From an uncultured Alphaproteobacteria bacterium (GTDB lineage Bacteria; Pseudomonadota; Alphaproteobacteria; Rhizobiales; Aestuariivirgaceae), in contig CAMFKI010000021.1 in NCBI GenBank assembly GCA_945957365.1, positions 1 through 64,000 on the forward strand: a stretch of 64,000 nucleotides of DNA. Reading direction: 5' to 3'. The notes beneath the pieces are model-generated. The model searched no databases. It was given only the letters and a program-made list of their open reading frames with translations, and was not told the origin of the DNA. Of this stretch, positions 56,623-64,000 are shown piece after piece. The position numbers and the translations under genes are program-made. Within the stretch, counting starts at the first letter, position 1; each line of letters begins with the position of its first letter.

Positions 56623-58197
56623 ATGTACCCGACACTCTCCAGACGCGCCTTCTTCCTGGCGGCGGCGGCCTCCGGCCTCGCCACCGCCCTCCCCGGCCTC
56701 GCCAGCGCCGAAGACGTCACCGGCGTCCAGCTGTCAGGCCCCGTTCCCTTCAGCTTCGACAGCCTCATCGCAACGGCGCGGGAAAAGTCGCTGAAGCCCT
56801 TCGCGCCTGCCGAGGTGCGCGCCGCGGAGCTGCTCGAGCAGATCGACTTCGACGCCTACCAGCAGATCACCTTCAAGCCCGAGGACGCCCTGTTCAAGGG
56901 CTCGCAATATCCGGTGCGGCTGTTCCACCTCGGGCGCTACTTCAAGTCGCCCGTCAAGATCGCGGTGGTCGAGGGCGGCCAGTCGCGCGACGTGCTGTAC
57001 AATCCCGACCTCTTCACCTTCGGGCCCAAGGCCAGGGCAATCGCCGACAAGCTGCCGCCCGACCTGGGCTTCGCAGGCTTCCGCGTCCACGAGGCCGGCA
57101 CCAGCAGCGACTGGCTCGCCTTCCTCGGGGCGGCCTATTTCCGCTCGGCGGGCGAACTCAACCAGTATGGCCTTTCGGCGCGCGGGCTCACCATCGACAC
57201 CACGGCCTTGCGGCCCGAGGAATTCCCGCGCTTCACCGAATTCTATCTCGAGGAACAGCCGGCAGCCCTGGTGATCACGGCGCTGCTCGACAGCGAGAGC
57301 GTCACCGGCGCCTTCCGCTTCACCTGCTCGAAGCCCAAGGCCGTGATCATGGACGTCGAGGCGCGCATCTTCGCGCGCAGCGACATCGAGCAGCTGGGCT
57401 TCGCGCCGCTCACCTCGATGTTCTGGTTCTCCGAGACCAACCAGCGCCAGGCGCGCGACTGGCGGCCGCAGGTTCACGATTCCGAAGGCCTCGCCATCTG
57501 GACGGGTGCCGGCGAACGCATCTGGCGGCCGCTCAACAATCCGCCGCAGGTGATGACCAACAGCTTCGTCGACCGCAATCCCAGGGGCTTCGGACTGGTG
57601 CAGCGCGATCGCGACTTCACGCACTACGAAGACGACGGCGTGTTCTACGACAAGCGGCCCACCCTGTGGGTCGAGCCCAAGGGCGATTGGGGCGACGGCG
57701 AAGTCCAGCTCGTCGAGATCCCGACCGACGACGAGATCCACGACAACATCGTCGCCTTCTGGTCGCCGCGCGCCGCGGTGAAGGCTGGCCAGTCCTTCGC
57801 GCTCGACTATCGCCTGCACTGGGTCGATGCCGAGCCCTATCGTCCCGACAGCATCGCCCATGTCGTCGCCACGCGCCGCGGCAATGGCGGCAACCCGGCG
57901 GTGAAGGACCAGTCAACGGGCTATGTGAAATACGTGATCGACTTCGAGGGCGGCGACCTCGCCACGCGCGAGAGCGACAAGAACCAGGCCATCCCGGACA
58001 TCACCATCTCGCGCGGCCGCGTGGTGAACCCATTCGCGATCCGCATTGCCGGCACCGACCGCTGGCGCGTGATGTTCGATCTCGATGTGCATGGCCCCGC
58101 GCCGGTGAACCTCAGGGCCTATCTGCGCACCAAGGACGGCCAGGCGCTGAGCGAGACGTGGCTGTTCCAGCACTTCCCGCAGCAGAACCCGTGGTGA
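56623..58197 (+). CDS. Periplasmic glucan biosynthesis protein OpgG/OpgD (MdoG) family
   Basis: 524 residues. The N-terminus has a twin-arginine signal (SRRAFFLAAAASGLATALPG-LASA), which fits OpgD in E. coli; the MdoG domain follows with FSFDSLIATAREKS, YQQITFKPEDALFKG, RNPRGFGLVQRDRDFTHYED-like and GDWGDGEVQLVEIPTDDEIHDN. It shapes the backbone of osmoregulated periplasmic glucans. opgH is not in the window, so whether glucans are made cannot be told here. Confidence 0.93.
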   Translation: MYPTLSRRAFFLAAAASGLATALPGLASAEDVTGVQLSGPVPFSFDSLIATAREKSLKPFAPAEVRAAELLEQIDFDAYQQITFKPEDALFKGSQYPVRLFHLGRYFKSPVKIAVVEGGQSRDVLYNPDLFTFGPKARAIADKLPPDLGFAGFRVHEAGTSSDWLAFLGAAYFRSAGELNQYGLSARGLTIDTTALRPEEFPRFTEFYLEEQPAALVITALLDSESVTGAFRFTCSKPKAVIMDVEARIFARSDIEQLGFAPLTSMFWFSETNQRQARDWRPQVHDSEGLAIWTGAGERIWRPLNNPPQVMTNSFVDRNPRGFGLVQRDRDFTHYEDDGVFYDKRPTLWVEPKGDWGDGEVQLVEIPTDDEIHDNIVAFWSPRAAVKAGQSFALDYRLHWVDAEPYRPDSIAHVVATRRGNGGNPAVKDQSTGYVKYVIDFEGGDLATRESDKNQAIPDITISRGRVVNPFAIRIAGTDRWRVMFDLDVHGPAPVNLRAYLRTKDGQALSETWLFQHFPQQNPW

Positions 58198-58230
58198 TGA
58201 CAGGACCCTGTGGCTGCGGTGACGGGCCGG

Positions 58231-58431
58231 TCAGCGCCGGCCGCGTTCGCGGTTGAACCAGATGATGAGGCCGAATCCGGTCAGCACCAGGAACGCCACG
58301 ATCATCCGCCAGCCGGCAGACGACGAACCATTGTAGCACACCAGCTGGTAGAGCCCCTCGTGCTCGGAGCCCGAGAGGAAGCTGCACGTCGCATCGCCGA
58401 TGTCTATGGCCCACTCGTCGAGCTGTTCCAT
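58231..58431 (-). CDS. Small one-helix membrane protein, hypothetical
   Basis: 66 residues with an acidic N-terminal part containing two Cys (CSFLSGSEHEG, VCYNGSSSA), one helix (MIVAFLVLTGFGLIIWF) and a basic end RERGRR. No family recognised; convergent with opgG. Supported by clean topology only. Confidence 0.5.
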   Translation of the reverse strand: MEQLDEWAIDIGDATCSFLSGSEHEGLYQLVCYNGSSSAGWRMIVAFLVLTGFGLIIWFNRERGRR

Positions 58432-58505
58432 GCCGTGCCCCGGAGTTCAGCGGGCTGAGGCTACACGGATCGCCACAGCCCGGCAAGGCTGGGAGAACTG
58501 CGATA

Positions 58506-59078
58506 TCAGTCGAGGTCGTCGAACTCCTGGCTGCGGTCCATCAGCAGCATGGTGGTGGTCTTGCGGTGATGCTCGGAATTGACGTGGTCGATGCCCTCGA
58601 CGGTGATCGACAGCATGCCGTTCTCCAGCCGCTCGACCCAGCGCTTGGCCTTGAGATACCACAGGTGGAATTCGAGGTTCTCGATCTTGCAGCCGAAGAT
58701 CCGCTCAAGCTCGATCTCGGGAACGCCGGGATCGCGGATGTTGTGGCGCCGCCGGCTGTAGAACACCGACAGCAGCTTGGTCTGGATGTCGACGTCCTGG
58801 CCCACCGTGTCATGGCCGTTGCCGTCGGCGGCAAAGCCCTGCGTGGTGCCCACCACCTGCTTGTACAGCATGTCGTATTGGGCGCGCTTGGCCGTGTCCT
58901 TGAGCAGGTTGTGGGCCTCCACCAGGAGGTCGAAGCGGTCGCGGTTGCCGGTCTGCGGATTGTCCGGGTGGAAGCGCTTTGCGAGGCGGTGGAAGCGCCT
59001 GTTGAGGTCCTCCGACGCGATGTCGGGCCTGACGCCCATGATCTTGTAGTAGTCGACGAAGCTGCTCGCTTCCATCAT
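58506..59078 (-). CDS. DnaJ (J-domain) protein
   Basis: 190 residues. J domain about 8-72 with YYKIMGVRPDIASEDLNRRF, HPD (37-39) and AHNLLKDTAKRAQYD. The rest (QTKLLSVFYSRRRHNIRDPG, GMLSITVEGIDHV) is a C-terminal domain of unknown role found in alphaproteobacterial J proteins. Co-chaperone for an Hsp70, stimulating its ATPase. Start at the first of two adjacent ATG codons. Confidence 0.88.
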   Translation of the reverse strand: MMEASSFVDYYKIMGVRPDIASEDLNRRFHRLAKRFHPDNPQTGNRDRFDLLVEAHNLLKDTAKRAQYDMLYKQVVGTTQGFAADGNGHDTVGQDVDIQTKLLSVFYSRRRHNIRDPGVPEIELERIFGCKIENLEFHLWYLKAKRWVERLENGMLSITVEGIDHVNSEHHRKTTTMLLMDRSQEFDDLD

Positions 59079-59240
59079 TCCCGCCCGCGTGGCGCTATCG
59101 ACGGTCTGCGCTGTGCACGTCCCGGCCACGTCCTTCCAGAAGCCCAGTTTAGCCGACGCTTAGTTAAGAAAAAAGCCCGTAGTTACTATGTGCTTAACAG
59201 GAAGGGGCGCACGCTTTGCGGGTGTCCAGCGACGTTTCGG

Positions 59241-59834
59241 TCAGCCGCCAAGCAGGCGCTTCAGCTTGGCCTGCTTGGTGGCGGCCGGCTCGTCATAGGC
59301 GAGCGTTCCGGCGAAGCGGCCGTCGCGCCCGAACAGGAACACGCTTGCCGTGTGGTCCATGGTGTAGCTGCCGTCGCTCGTCGGCACCTTGGCATAATAG
59401 ACGCGGAAATCGGAGGCGAGCTGCTTCAGCTGGTCCTCGCTCGGCACCAGGGCCTCGATGCGCGGGTCGAAGTTGGAGACGTAGTCCTTCATCGCGGCCA
59501 GCGTGTCGCGCGCGGGGTCGACGGTGATGAAGAAGACGCGGAAATCCTTCGCCGCATCGCCCAGTCCGGCAAGGCTGTTGCTCATGTCGTAGAGCGTGGT
59601 GGGGCAGACTTCCGGGCAATGGGTGAAGCCGAAGAACACCGCATAGGGCTTGCCCGCGAGGCTCTTCGAATCGACCGTTCCGCCGCGCGCCGAGGCCAGC
59701 ACGAAGGGGCCGCCGATGTCGAAGACCGAACCGGTGCCGCGGTTGGCAATCAGGCTCGCGCCGTACCAGGCAGCTGCCCCCGTGACCAGCACGATGGCCA
59801 GCGCGGCGGCAGCGACGATCCGCATGTGTCTCAT
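59241..59834 (-). CDS. SCO1/SenC copper chaperone
   Basis: 197 residues. One N-terminal anchor (about 6-24), thioredoxin-like domain with the copper motif CPEVC (Cys73, Cys77) in FTHCPEVCPTTLYDM and the conserved His in YTMDHTASVFLFG. Delivers Cu to the CuA centre of cytochrome c oxidase. 62 bp after the PCuAC gene, same direction. Confidence 0.93.
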   Translation of the reverse strand: MRHMRIVAAAALAIVLVTGAAAWYGASLIANRGTGSVFDIGGPFVLASARGGTVDSKSLAGKPYAVFFGFTHCPEVCPTTLYDMSNSLAGLGDAAKDFRVFFITVDPARDTLAAMKDYVSNFDPRIEALVPSEDQLKQLASDFRVYYAKVPTSDGSYTMDHTASVFLFGRDGRFAGTLAYDEPAATKQAKLKRLLGG

Positions 59835-59896
59835 TCCCGTGCCTTTCCCATTGCCGGCGGAGCAGCGTCCACGCGCTCCGCCTCGCCGTCGTCGTG

Positions 59897-60379
59897 TCAG
59901 TCCATGCCGCTCATGTCGCCGCCGGGTGCGGCCACCTCGTAATCCACGGTGACCGTGCCGGCCTTCTCGAAGGTCAGTGTGCCGCTGAACTCCTCGCCTT
60001 CCGCGATCGCGTCCTTCACGCCGGTGAACATGATGTGCAGCGACTTGGGCACCAGCTTGACGGTGGCGCCGGCGGGAATGACGATGCCATCCGGCAGTTC
60101 GCTCATCTTCATCACGTCACCCACCATCTTCATGTCGTGAATCTGCGCGCCGGTGCTGATTTCGGCGGTGGCCTTGACGAGACGGTCGTCCTGCTTGCCG
60201 TTGTTGGTGATGATCATGAAGCCCGCCGCGACATCGGCGGAGCCCGGCGCCTGGCGCGACCAGGGATGGTGGATCACCAGCGTGCCGAACTTGATTTCAT
60301 GCGCGTCTCCCGCCGCCATCCCGATGATCGAGGCGAGGGTGAGAGCCGAGGCGAATGCAATTTGGTTGATGAGTTTCAT
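59897..60379 (-). CDS. Periplasmic copper chaperone PCu(A)C
   Basis: 160 residues from ATG 60379 with AAGGACAGG upstream. Signal peptide about 1-26. Metal motif residues: IHDMKMVGDVMKM and SLHIMFTGVK, i.e. the H/M pattern of PCuAC. Supplies Cu(I) to Sco/Cox in periplasmic cytochrome oxidase assembly. Followed by the SCO1 gene. Confidence 0.92.
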   Translation of the reverse strand: MKLINQIAFASALTLASIIGMAAGDAHEIKFGTLVIHHPWSRQAPGSADVAAGFMIITNNGKQDDRLVKATAEISTGAQIHDMKMVGDVMKMSELPDGIVIPAGATVKLVPKSLHIMFTGVKDAIAEGEEFSGTLTFEKAGTVTVDYEVAAPGGDMSGMD

Positions 60380-60489
60380 GGACCTGTCCTTGATGGAACG
60401 CCGGGTGACGATGACCTGCGATGCGTTCCGCATGTTCGGGTGAGGGAATGCAGCTGCGCAGGAGCGCGCAGGCTGCTTCGAATGTCGGA

Positions 60490-60855
60490 TCAGGAAACCG
60501 CCGGGGGCCCGCGCGGCGGACTGTCATCCAGCAGGGCCTGCAACGGCGCGGCCGCGGCATCGGCCGTTGCGGCGCAGGGGGCTGCCGACAGGCGCGGCCG
60601 CGCGGTGAAGGCCGGCGTGGCGGCAGCGAGGCTGGGCGCGCAGCTGGGACAGGGGTTGCCGCACAGCACGCAATGCTCGTGGCTGGCGCCGTGGCGGTCT
60701 TGATCCGGCTGGCTCGAACCGCTCTGCCCGCAAACCGAGGTGAGAATGTCGCGCTCGAGCGCCACGGCGGCCGAGACGGCCGGCTGCGGCAGGAGGCCGA
60801 CGAGGGCGGGCAGCATGAAGGCGAGGATCACCGTCCGGGCGAGCCAGCGGCGCAT
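60490..60855 (-). CDS. DUF2946-like secreted protein
   Basis: 121 residues from MRRWLARTVILAFMLPALVG (signal peptide/anchor). A conserved-looking HEHCVLCGNPCPSCAP block with His and four Cys resembles the HCPxC-type motif of DUF2946, which is often next to copper genes; the C-terminus is Ala/Pro-rich. Upstream of PCuAC and SCO1, probably one copper-related unit. An in-frame ATG further upstream at 60888 is possible. Confidence 0.65.
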   Translation of the reverse strand: MRRWLARTVILAFMLPALVGLLPQPAVSAAVALERDILTSVCGQSGSSQPDQDRHGASHEHCVLCGNPCPSCAPSLAAATPAFTARPRLSAAPCAATADAAAAPLQALLDDSPPRGPPAVS

Positions 60856-60948
60856 GTCCCTCAAACCTGCAAGAACTCCCCTGCGCATGGGGTGAATTAG
60901 CCCGAGGGGGCGGCGGAAGTCCACCGCCCGCGCGGTCGCAGCCCCGTC

Positions 60949-61155
60949 TCAGCCGCCGGCGAGTGCGCTCAGCGCCTTCAGCAGCGGGGCGTGGCCGGTC
61001 TCGGGGCCAGCCATCGCCATCAGCACCGCCTGGTGCTGGTAGCCCACCATGACGGCGGAAATCACGACCCCTGCAACCGCACGGCGCAGCCACTTGCTGG
61101 AGAAGAACAGCGCGATGACGATGGTGGAGACGATGCGGAAGGGGAGCCCTAACAT
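60949..61155 (-). CDS. Small hydrophobic protein, hypothetical
   Basis: 68 residues with two weakly hydrophobic segments (PFRIVSTIVIALFFSSKW and RRAVAGVVISAVMVGYQHQ). 12 bp after the BTLCP peptidase gene, same strand, so likely co-transcribed. No family recognised. Confidence 0.5.
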   Translation of the reverse strand: MLGLPFRIVSTIVIALFFSSKWLRRAVAGVVISAVMVGYQHQAVLMAMAGPETGHAPLLKALSALAGG

Positions 61156-61167
61156 GTGCAAACTGCC

Positions 61168-61800
61168 TTACTTGCTGGCCGTGCCGGCGATCGACGAGCC
61201 CTGGCGGGCCGGTTCGAGCGACACCCACTTGCGCGGGTCCTGCGCCGACTGGCGCTTCAGCATGGTGTAGCCCGTGGTGTCCCACAAGCGGATTTCGTTG
61301 CGGCGGTTGTCGAGGATGTAGTCGCCGGCAGCGGTGGTCAGGGTGAGGACGGCATGGCCCTCGCCGTGCTCGTCGAGCACCACGGTCATGCGCAGCGCCT
61401 CCTCGGGCAGGCCCTTGGACATCAGGATCTTCTTCTTCAGCAGCGCCACGTCCTCGCAGTCGCCGGCGTCGGTCGGGATCGTCCAGTATTCCGGCGTGCC
61501 ATAGAGTGTCTGGTCGGTCACCGGCGCGATGGCGCCGTTGACGAAGGCATTGACCATGCGGACCAGCAGCCACTGCTGCTCGGTGAGATCGAGGCGGTGC
61601 GGGCGCGACCCGTCGGGCTGGCAGTTTTCCGGGCTGCGCTGGCAGAACTCGACGAAGCCGATGGGCGGCAGGGTGTCGGCGTATTCGCGGGCGAAGGCCT
61701 GGGTCTTCTGGCCGAAGCCGCCGGCGAGGGACGGGCTGGCGAGCGTGAGAAGGCAGCCCAGCAGCAGCGCCACTCCCCTTGCAATCCTCGCCATCTTCAT
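61168..61800 (-). CDS. BTLCP transglutaminase-like cysteine peptidase
   Basis: 210 residues with signal peptide (about 1-26). Catalytic triad visible: Cys115 in GDCEDVALLKK, His149 in GEGHAVLT, Asp164 in YILDNRRNE. Related to periplasmic LapG, which cleaves large adhesins; the family also has members of unknown role. The neighbouring small membrane protein is not LapD. Alphaproteobacterial genomes often carry such paralogues. Confidence 0.88.
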   Translation of the reverse strand: MKMARIARGVALLLGCLLTLASPSLAGGFGQKTQAFAREYADTLPPIGFVEFCQRSPENCQPDGSRPHRLDLTEQQWLLVRMVNAFVNGAIAPVTDQTLYGTPEYWTIPTDAGDCEDVALLKKKILMSKGLPEEALRMTVVLDEHGEGHAVLTLTTAAGDYILDNRRNEIRLWDTTGYTMLKRQSAQDPRKWVSLEPARQGSSIAGTASK

Positions 61801-61903
61801 GCCCCGGCCATATCGTTAATATGGCGTAAACATGCCTTGGGGCCGGAAACCGGGCAATCGTAAACGAAAAGTTAAGTTAACGGCAGGGGGCAGGGCCCCG
61901 CCT

Positions 61904-62383
61904 TCAGCGGTTCTCTCGGCGCGCCTCGGCGCGGTCCAGCGCGCCCACGTCATGCATCATGTTGACGAAGATCGAGGCCATCCAGCCGAAGTTGAACAGG
62001 CCCGAAATGGCGATCACCGGGCCGATCAGCCGCCACGCCCGGGGCAGGCTCACCGTGTCGTCTCCCAGCGTCGTGTAGTTTTCGAGCACGAAGAAATAGC
62101 TGTCGCGCATCGAGGGGATGAGGCCGCTGCCCCAGATCGGCAGCGCCCACATCAGGGTCACCAGCAGATGCAGGGCAGCGAGCGACGCGGCAGCCACCGA
62201 GACGATGGCGTTGTAGTGCCATGACGCCATCTTGTGGCCGCTCCTCTCCCAGGTGCGGGTGAAGTGGCGGTAGACCAGGCGCACCCCGATGCCGTGCACT
62301 AGGATGACGACCGTGAGGATGCTGAGCCCGATCAGCAGCTCGAGCACCGGATAGGCGGAAACCAGCGTTTCGGCAGGCGTCAT
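61904..62383 (-). CDS. Two-helix ion channel family protein
   Basis: 159 residues. Three or four hydrophobic stretches (LLIGLSILTVVILVHGIGV, SVAAASLAALHLLVTLMWAL, WRLIGPVIAISGLFNFGWM) with a pore-like segment SYFFVLENYTTLGDDTVSLP. The selectivity position reads TTLGDD rather than TVGYGD, so potassium selectivity is uncertain. Its start overlaps the lipase stop (ATGA). Confidence 0.75.
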   Translation of the reverse strand: MTPAETLVSAYPVLELLIGLSILTVVILVHGIGVRLVYRHFTRTWERSGHKMASWHYNAIVSVAAASLAALHLLVTLMWALPIWGSGLIPSMRDSYFFVLENYTTLGDDTVSLPRAWRLIGPVIAISGLFNFGWMASIFVNMMHDVGALDRAEARRENR

Positions 62384-63357
62384 TGTTGCTTGGATGGCAG
62401 CGTGGCGACGACGTTCTTCTTGGCGATAAAATTCTCGCGCGCATTATAGGCAACTTCGCGGCTGCCGGTGATCTTGTCCTCGATCCGGCGGATATAATTG
62501 TTGATGTTGTGGTCCTTCAGGTCCGCGACATGCAGGTCGCGCCAGAATTCGCCGAGGCTGAGCTCGCTCGCGTCCTGCGACGGCTCGTAGACATAATCGG
62601 GGCCCGACAGGAGGATGACCTCGGGTCCGACCTGCTGGTAGGGCCCGAACTGCTTGTTGACCATCAGGCCGGGCGGCAGCAGCGGCACCAGGTCGTTCTC
62701 GTCGACCACCCGCAGCAGGGGGAGAAAGCCCAGTTCCTTCACGCCCTTGGAGGTGGTGAAGCGCGGCTGGCCGTAGGTGTAGATCTTGTCGACCTTGTAG
62801 CCGTCCTCGATCATGTAGATGCCCAGTATGGCCGCCACGGCGCCGCCCAGCGAGTGCCCGACCACGTAGGTCTGGTAGCCGTTCTTGACGTAGGGCTGGG
62901 CATCCTTCCACACGGCGCGGGCGTCCTGGTCGAAGCCGGTGTGGACGGGAATCTTGGTGGCGCGGTCATCGCGCACCTTGACGTCGAAATCCTCGTCGAG
63001 CGTCGTGTCGTCGGTGGTGCCGCGCACCACGAGGTACTGGATCTTGGCCTTGTCGTCGCGCTCGATGAAATATTGCACGTCGCGCTTGCCCGGCGTCGCC
63101 ACGCGGACCGTCTTGGGATAGGCGGCGCGGATCTGGGCGGGCGTCGCGTAGGCCGCCTTGGCCCGCTTAGCATTGGCGTCGAGCACCTCGAAGTCGATCT
63201 TCTCGTGAACGATCTGCGAGCCGATCGCCTGCAGTTCACCCTTGGGAAGGCTGGCGCAGCCAGCCAGGACGCCGATGCAGAGAAGTGCGGCAGCGATCTG
63301 CCCAATGCCGAAGCGCGGCTTGGCGCCGCGCGCTGAATTCGAAGCCAACGCCGTCAT
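62380..63357 (-). CDS. Lipase class 3 family lipoprotein
   Basis: 325 residues. Lipobox LAGC (ALLCIGVLAGCASLPKGE), then a class 3 lipase core: VRGTTDDTTLDEDFDV, the serine in VVGHSLGGAVAA (Ser169) and an Asp/His-containing C-terminal part (VDENDLVPLLPPG). Putative esterase or lipase on the periplasmic face. Coupled to the ion-channel gene by ATGA overlap. Confidence 0.88.
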   Translation of the reverse strand: MTALASNSARGAKPRFGIGQIAAALLCIGVLAGCASLPKGELQAIGSQIVHEKIDFEVLDANAKRAKAAYATPAQIRAAYPKTVRVATPGKRDVQYFIERDDKAKIQYLVVRGTTDDTTLDEDFDVKVRDDRATKIPVHTGFDQDARAVWKDAQPYVKNGYQTYVVGHSLGGAVAAILGIYMIEDGYKVDKIYTYGQPRFTTSKGVKELGFLPLLRVVDENDLVPLLPPGLMVNKQFGPYQQVGPEVILLSGPDYVYEPSQDASELSLGEFWRDLHVADLKDHNINNYIRRIEDKITGSREVAYNARENFIAKKNVVATLPSKQQ

Positions 63358-63469
63358 GTCTCCACTGCGATCCGGGCGGCACCTTGGCGTGTAGCGGTTG
63401 CTGCGTCAATCACGGGGAAGTCGAGAATAGGGCCCCGAAGGGCCATTTTCGGCTGCCGGCGTGCGAAAA

Positions 63470-63844
63470 CTAGTTCTGGGCGACGTCGGTGCGGCGGAAC
63501 TTCAGCACGTCACCGTCATTGCCGCTGGCAACGTACCAGCCGCCCTGCTGGCTGATGCGGCCGCACTTGGCCTCGCCCTTCGTCCACTTGTCGAAGGCGA
63601 CGCACAGGGCGGAGCCGCGCATGAACCAGCGCCCGGTATCCTGCTGGCCATAGGCCGCGCCGACGATCGAGCCATTGCCGCTGCCGGAGAAGCTGACGCG
63701 GTAGCCCTTCACCTGGGCCTCGAACTGGCCGGGGAACAGCTTGGTGACCTCGGAGCGCGCCAGCGGCGCCGCCACGGCGAAGCCGGCGAGCGGGAGGGAG
63801 GTGGCAGCAATCAGGGTTGCCGCAAGAGCGGTGCGAAGGTTCAT
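63470..63844 (-). CDS. Secreted protein of unknown function
   Basis: 124 residues from MNLRTALAATLIAATSLPLA (signal peptide to about residue 26). Mature part has KLFPGQFEAQVKGYRVSFSG, SGNGSIVGAAYGQQDTGRWF and LCVAFDKWTKGEAKCGRIS with two Cys. Resembles the small secreted Rhizobiales proteins with a W/F-rich DUF995-like fold, but this is tentative. The 156 bp to the window end hold no further ORF with support. Confidence 0.7.
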   Translation of the reverse strand: MNLRTALAATLIAATSLPLAGFAVAAPLARSEVTKLFPGQFEAQVKGYRVSFSGSGNGSIVGAAYGQQDTGRWFMRGSALCVAFDKWTKGEAKCGRISQQGGWYVASGNDGDVLKFRRTDVAQN

Positions 63845-64000
63845 GCCGAAAATCCCGTATTTGCGGCAAGCCCGGCCCCCGGCCGCTTGCCCGTTGCGTT
63901 CGGACGCCCGTTTGGCAGTCCGGTGTGGTCGAAATATGGGGACGGTATGGCGCCCCGCGACCCTGATGTGGGTCAAGAAAGGCGCCCTTGCCACACTGTT

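Overview
The window looks like a chromosomal segment of a high-GC alphaproteobacterium, most likely of the order Hyphomicrobiales (Rhizobiales). The basis is gene order and gene content: ctpA / divergent polysaccharide deacetylase / rppH, atpHAGDC without the F0 genes, phaR divergent from phaAB, ccmABCDG, dapF-mtaB-ftsY-yciB, and ffh-rpsP-rimM-trmD-rplS. The intergenic palindromic repeats also fit this group. Genus cannot be decided from the window. Most of it is housekeeping chromosome; there is no prophage, IS element or CRISPR array.

Layout. 1-6.5 kb: 3' end of a C-terminal processing protease, YibQ-like deacetylase, RppH, an L,D-transpeptidase-like protein, a tiny membrane protein, a HAD phosphatase, and an RhlE-type DEAD-box helicase whose 3' end with its terminator and a palindromic repeat has been tandemly triplicated. 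6.5-11.4 kb: F1 ATP synthase operon on the minus strand. 11.4-17 kb: repeats, two DUF1127 microproteins, truncated hemoglobin, cupin, formate-THF ligase, gamma-glutamyltransferase. 17-22 kb: a PAS-GGDEF-EAL protein and the polyhydroxybutyrate genes phaR, phaA, phaB. 22-26 kb: cytochrome c maturation genes ccmABCDG, translationally coupled to an aromatic amino acid lyase-like gene that lacks the serine of the MIO triad. 26-33 kb: MarR regulator, Nudix hydrolase, yciB-ftsY-mtaB-dapF, a shikimate dehydrogenase-like gene and DUF3775.

33-44 kb: ffh-rpsP-rimM-trmD-rplS, a HisKA_2 sensor kinase coupled to a methyltransferase, a Ser/Thr kinase fused to a universal-stress domain with a metallophosphoesterase just upstream, an MFS transporter with an unusual soluble insert, and tRNA-Phe. 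44-52 kb is the most accessory part: a lower-GC stretch with a sterol-desaturase-family gene next to the tRNA, then a DUF6916 gene, three tandem phage-tail-collar (microcystin-dependent-like) genes, and head-to-head with them a 1328-residue autotransporter carrying seven He_PIG immunoglobulin-like repeats. 52-64 kb: a polytopic GT-C-like membrane protein, a Sel1/TPR secreted protein, a GT-B-like protein, an EamA transporter, OpgG/OpgD, a DnaJ-domain protein, a copper-handling set (SCO1, PCuAC, DUF2946-like), a BTLCP cysteine peptidase, a two-helix ion channel and a lipase lipoprotein.

The best candidates for something undescribed are the collar trio/DUF6916/He_PIG autotransporter locus (45561-51593), the lyase homologue without MIO serine (24717-26147), the kinase-Usp/phosphoesterase pair (39597-41744), and the MFS transporter with a roughly 205-residue insert (41876-43801). 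All functional links there are inference.
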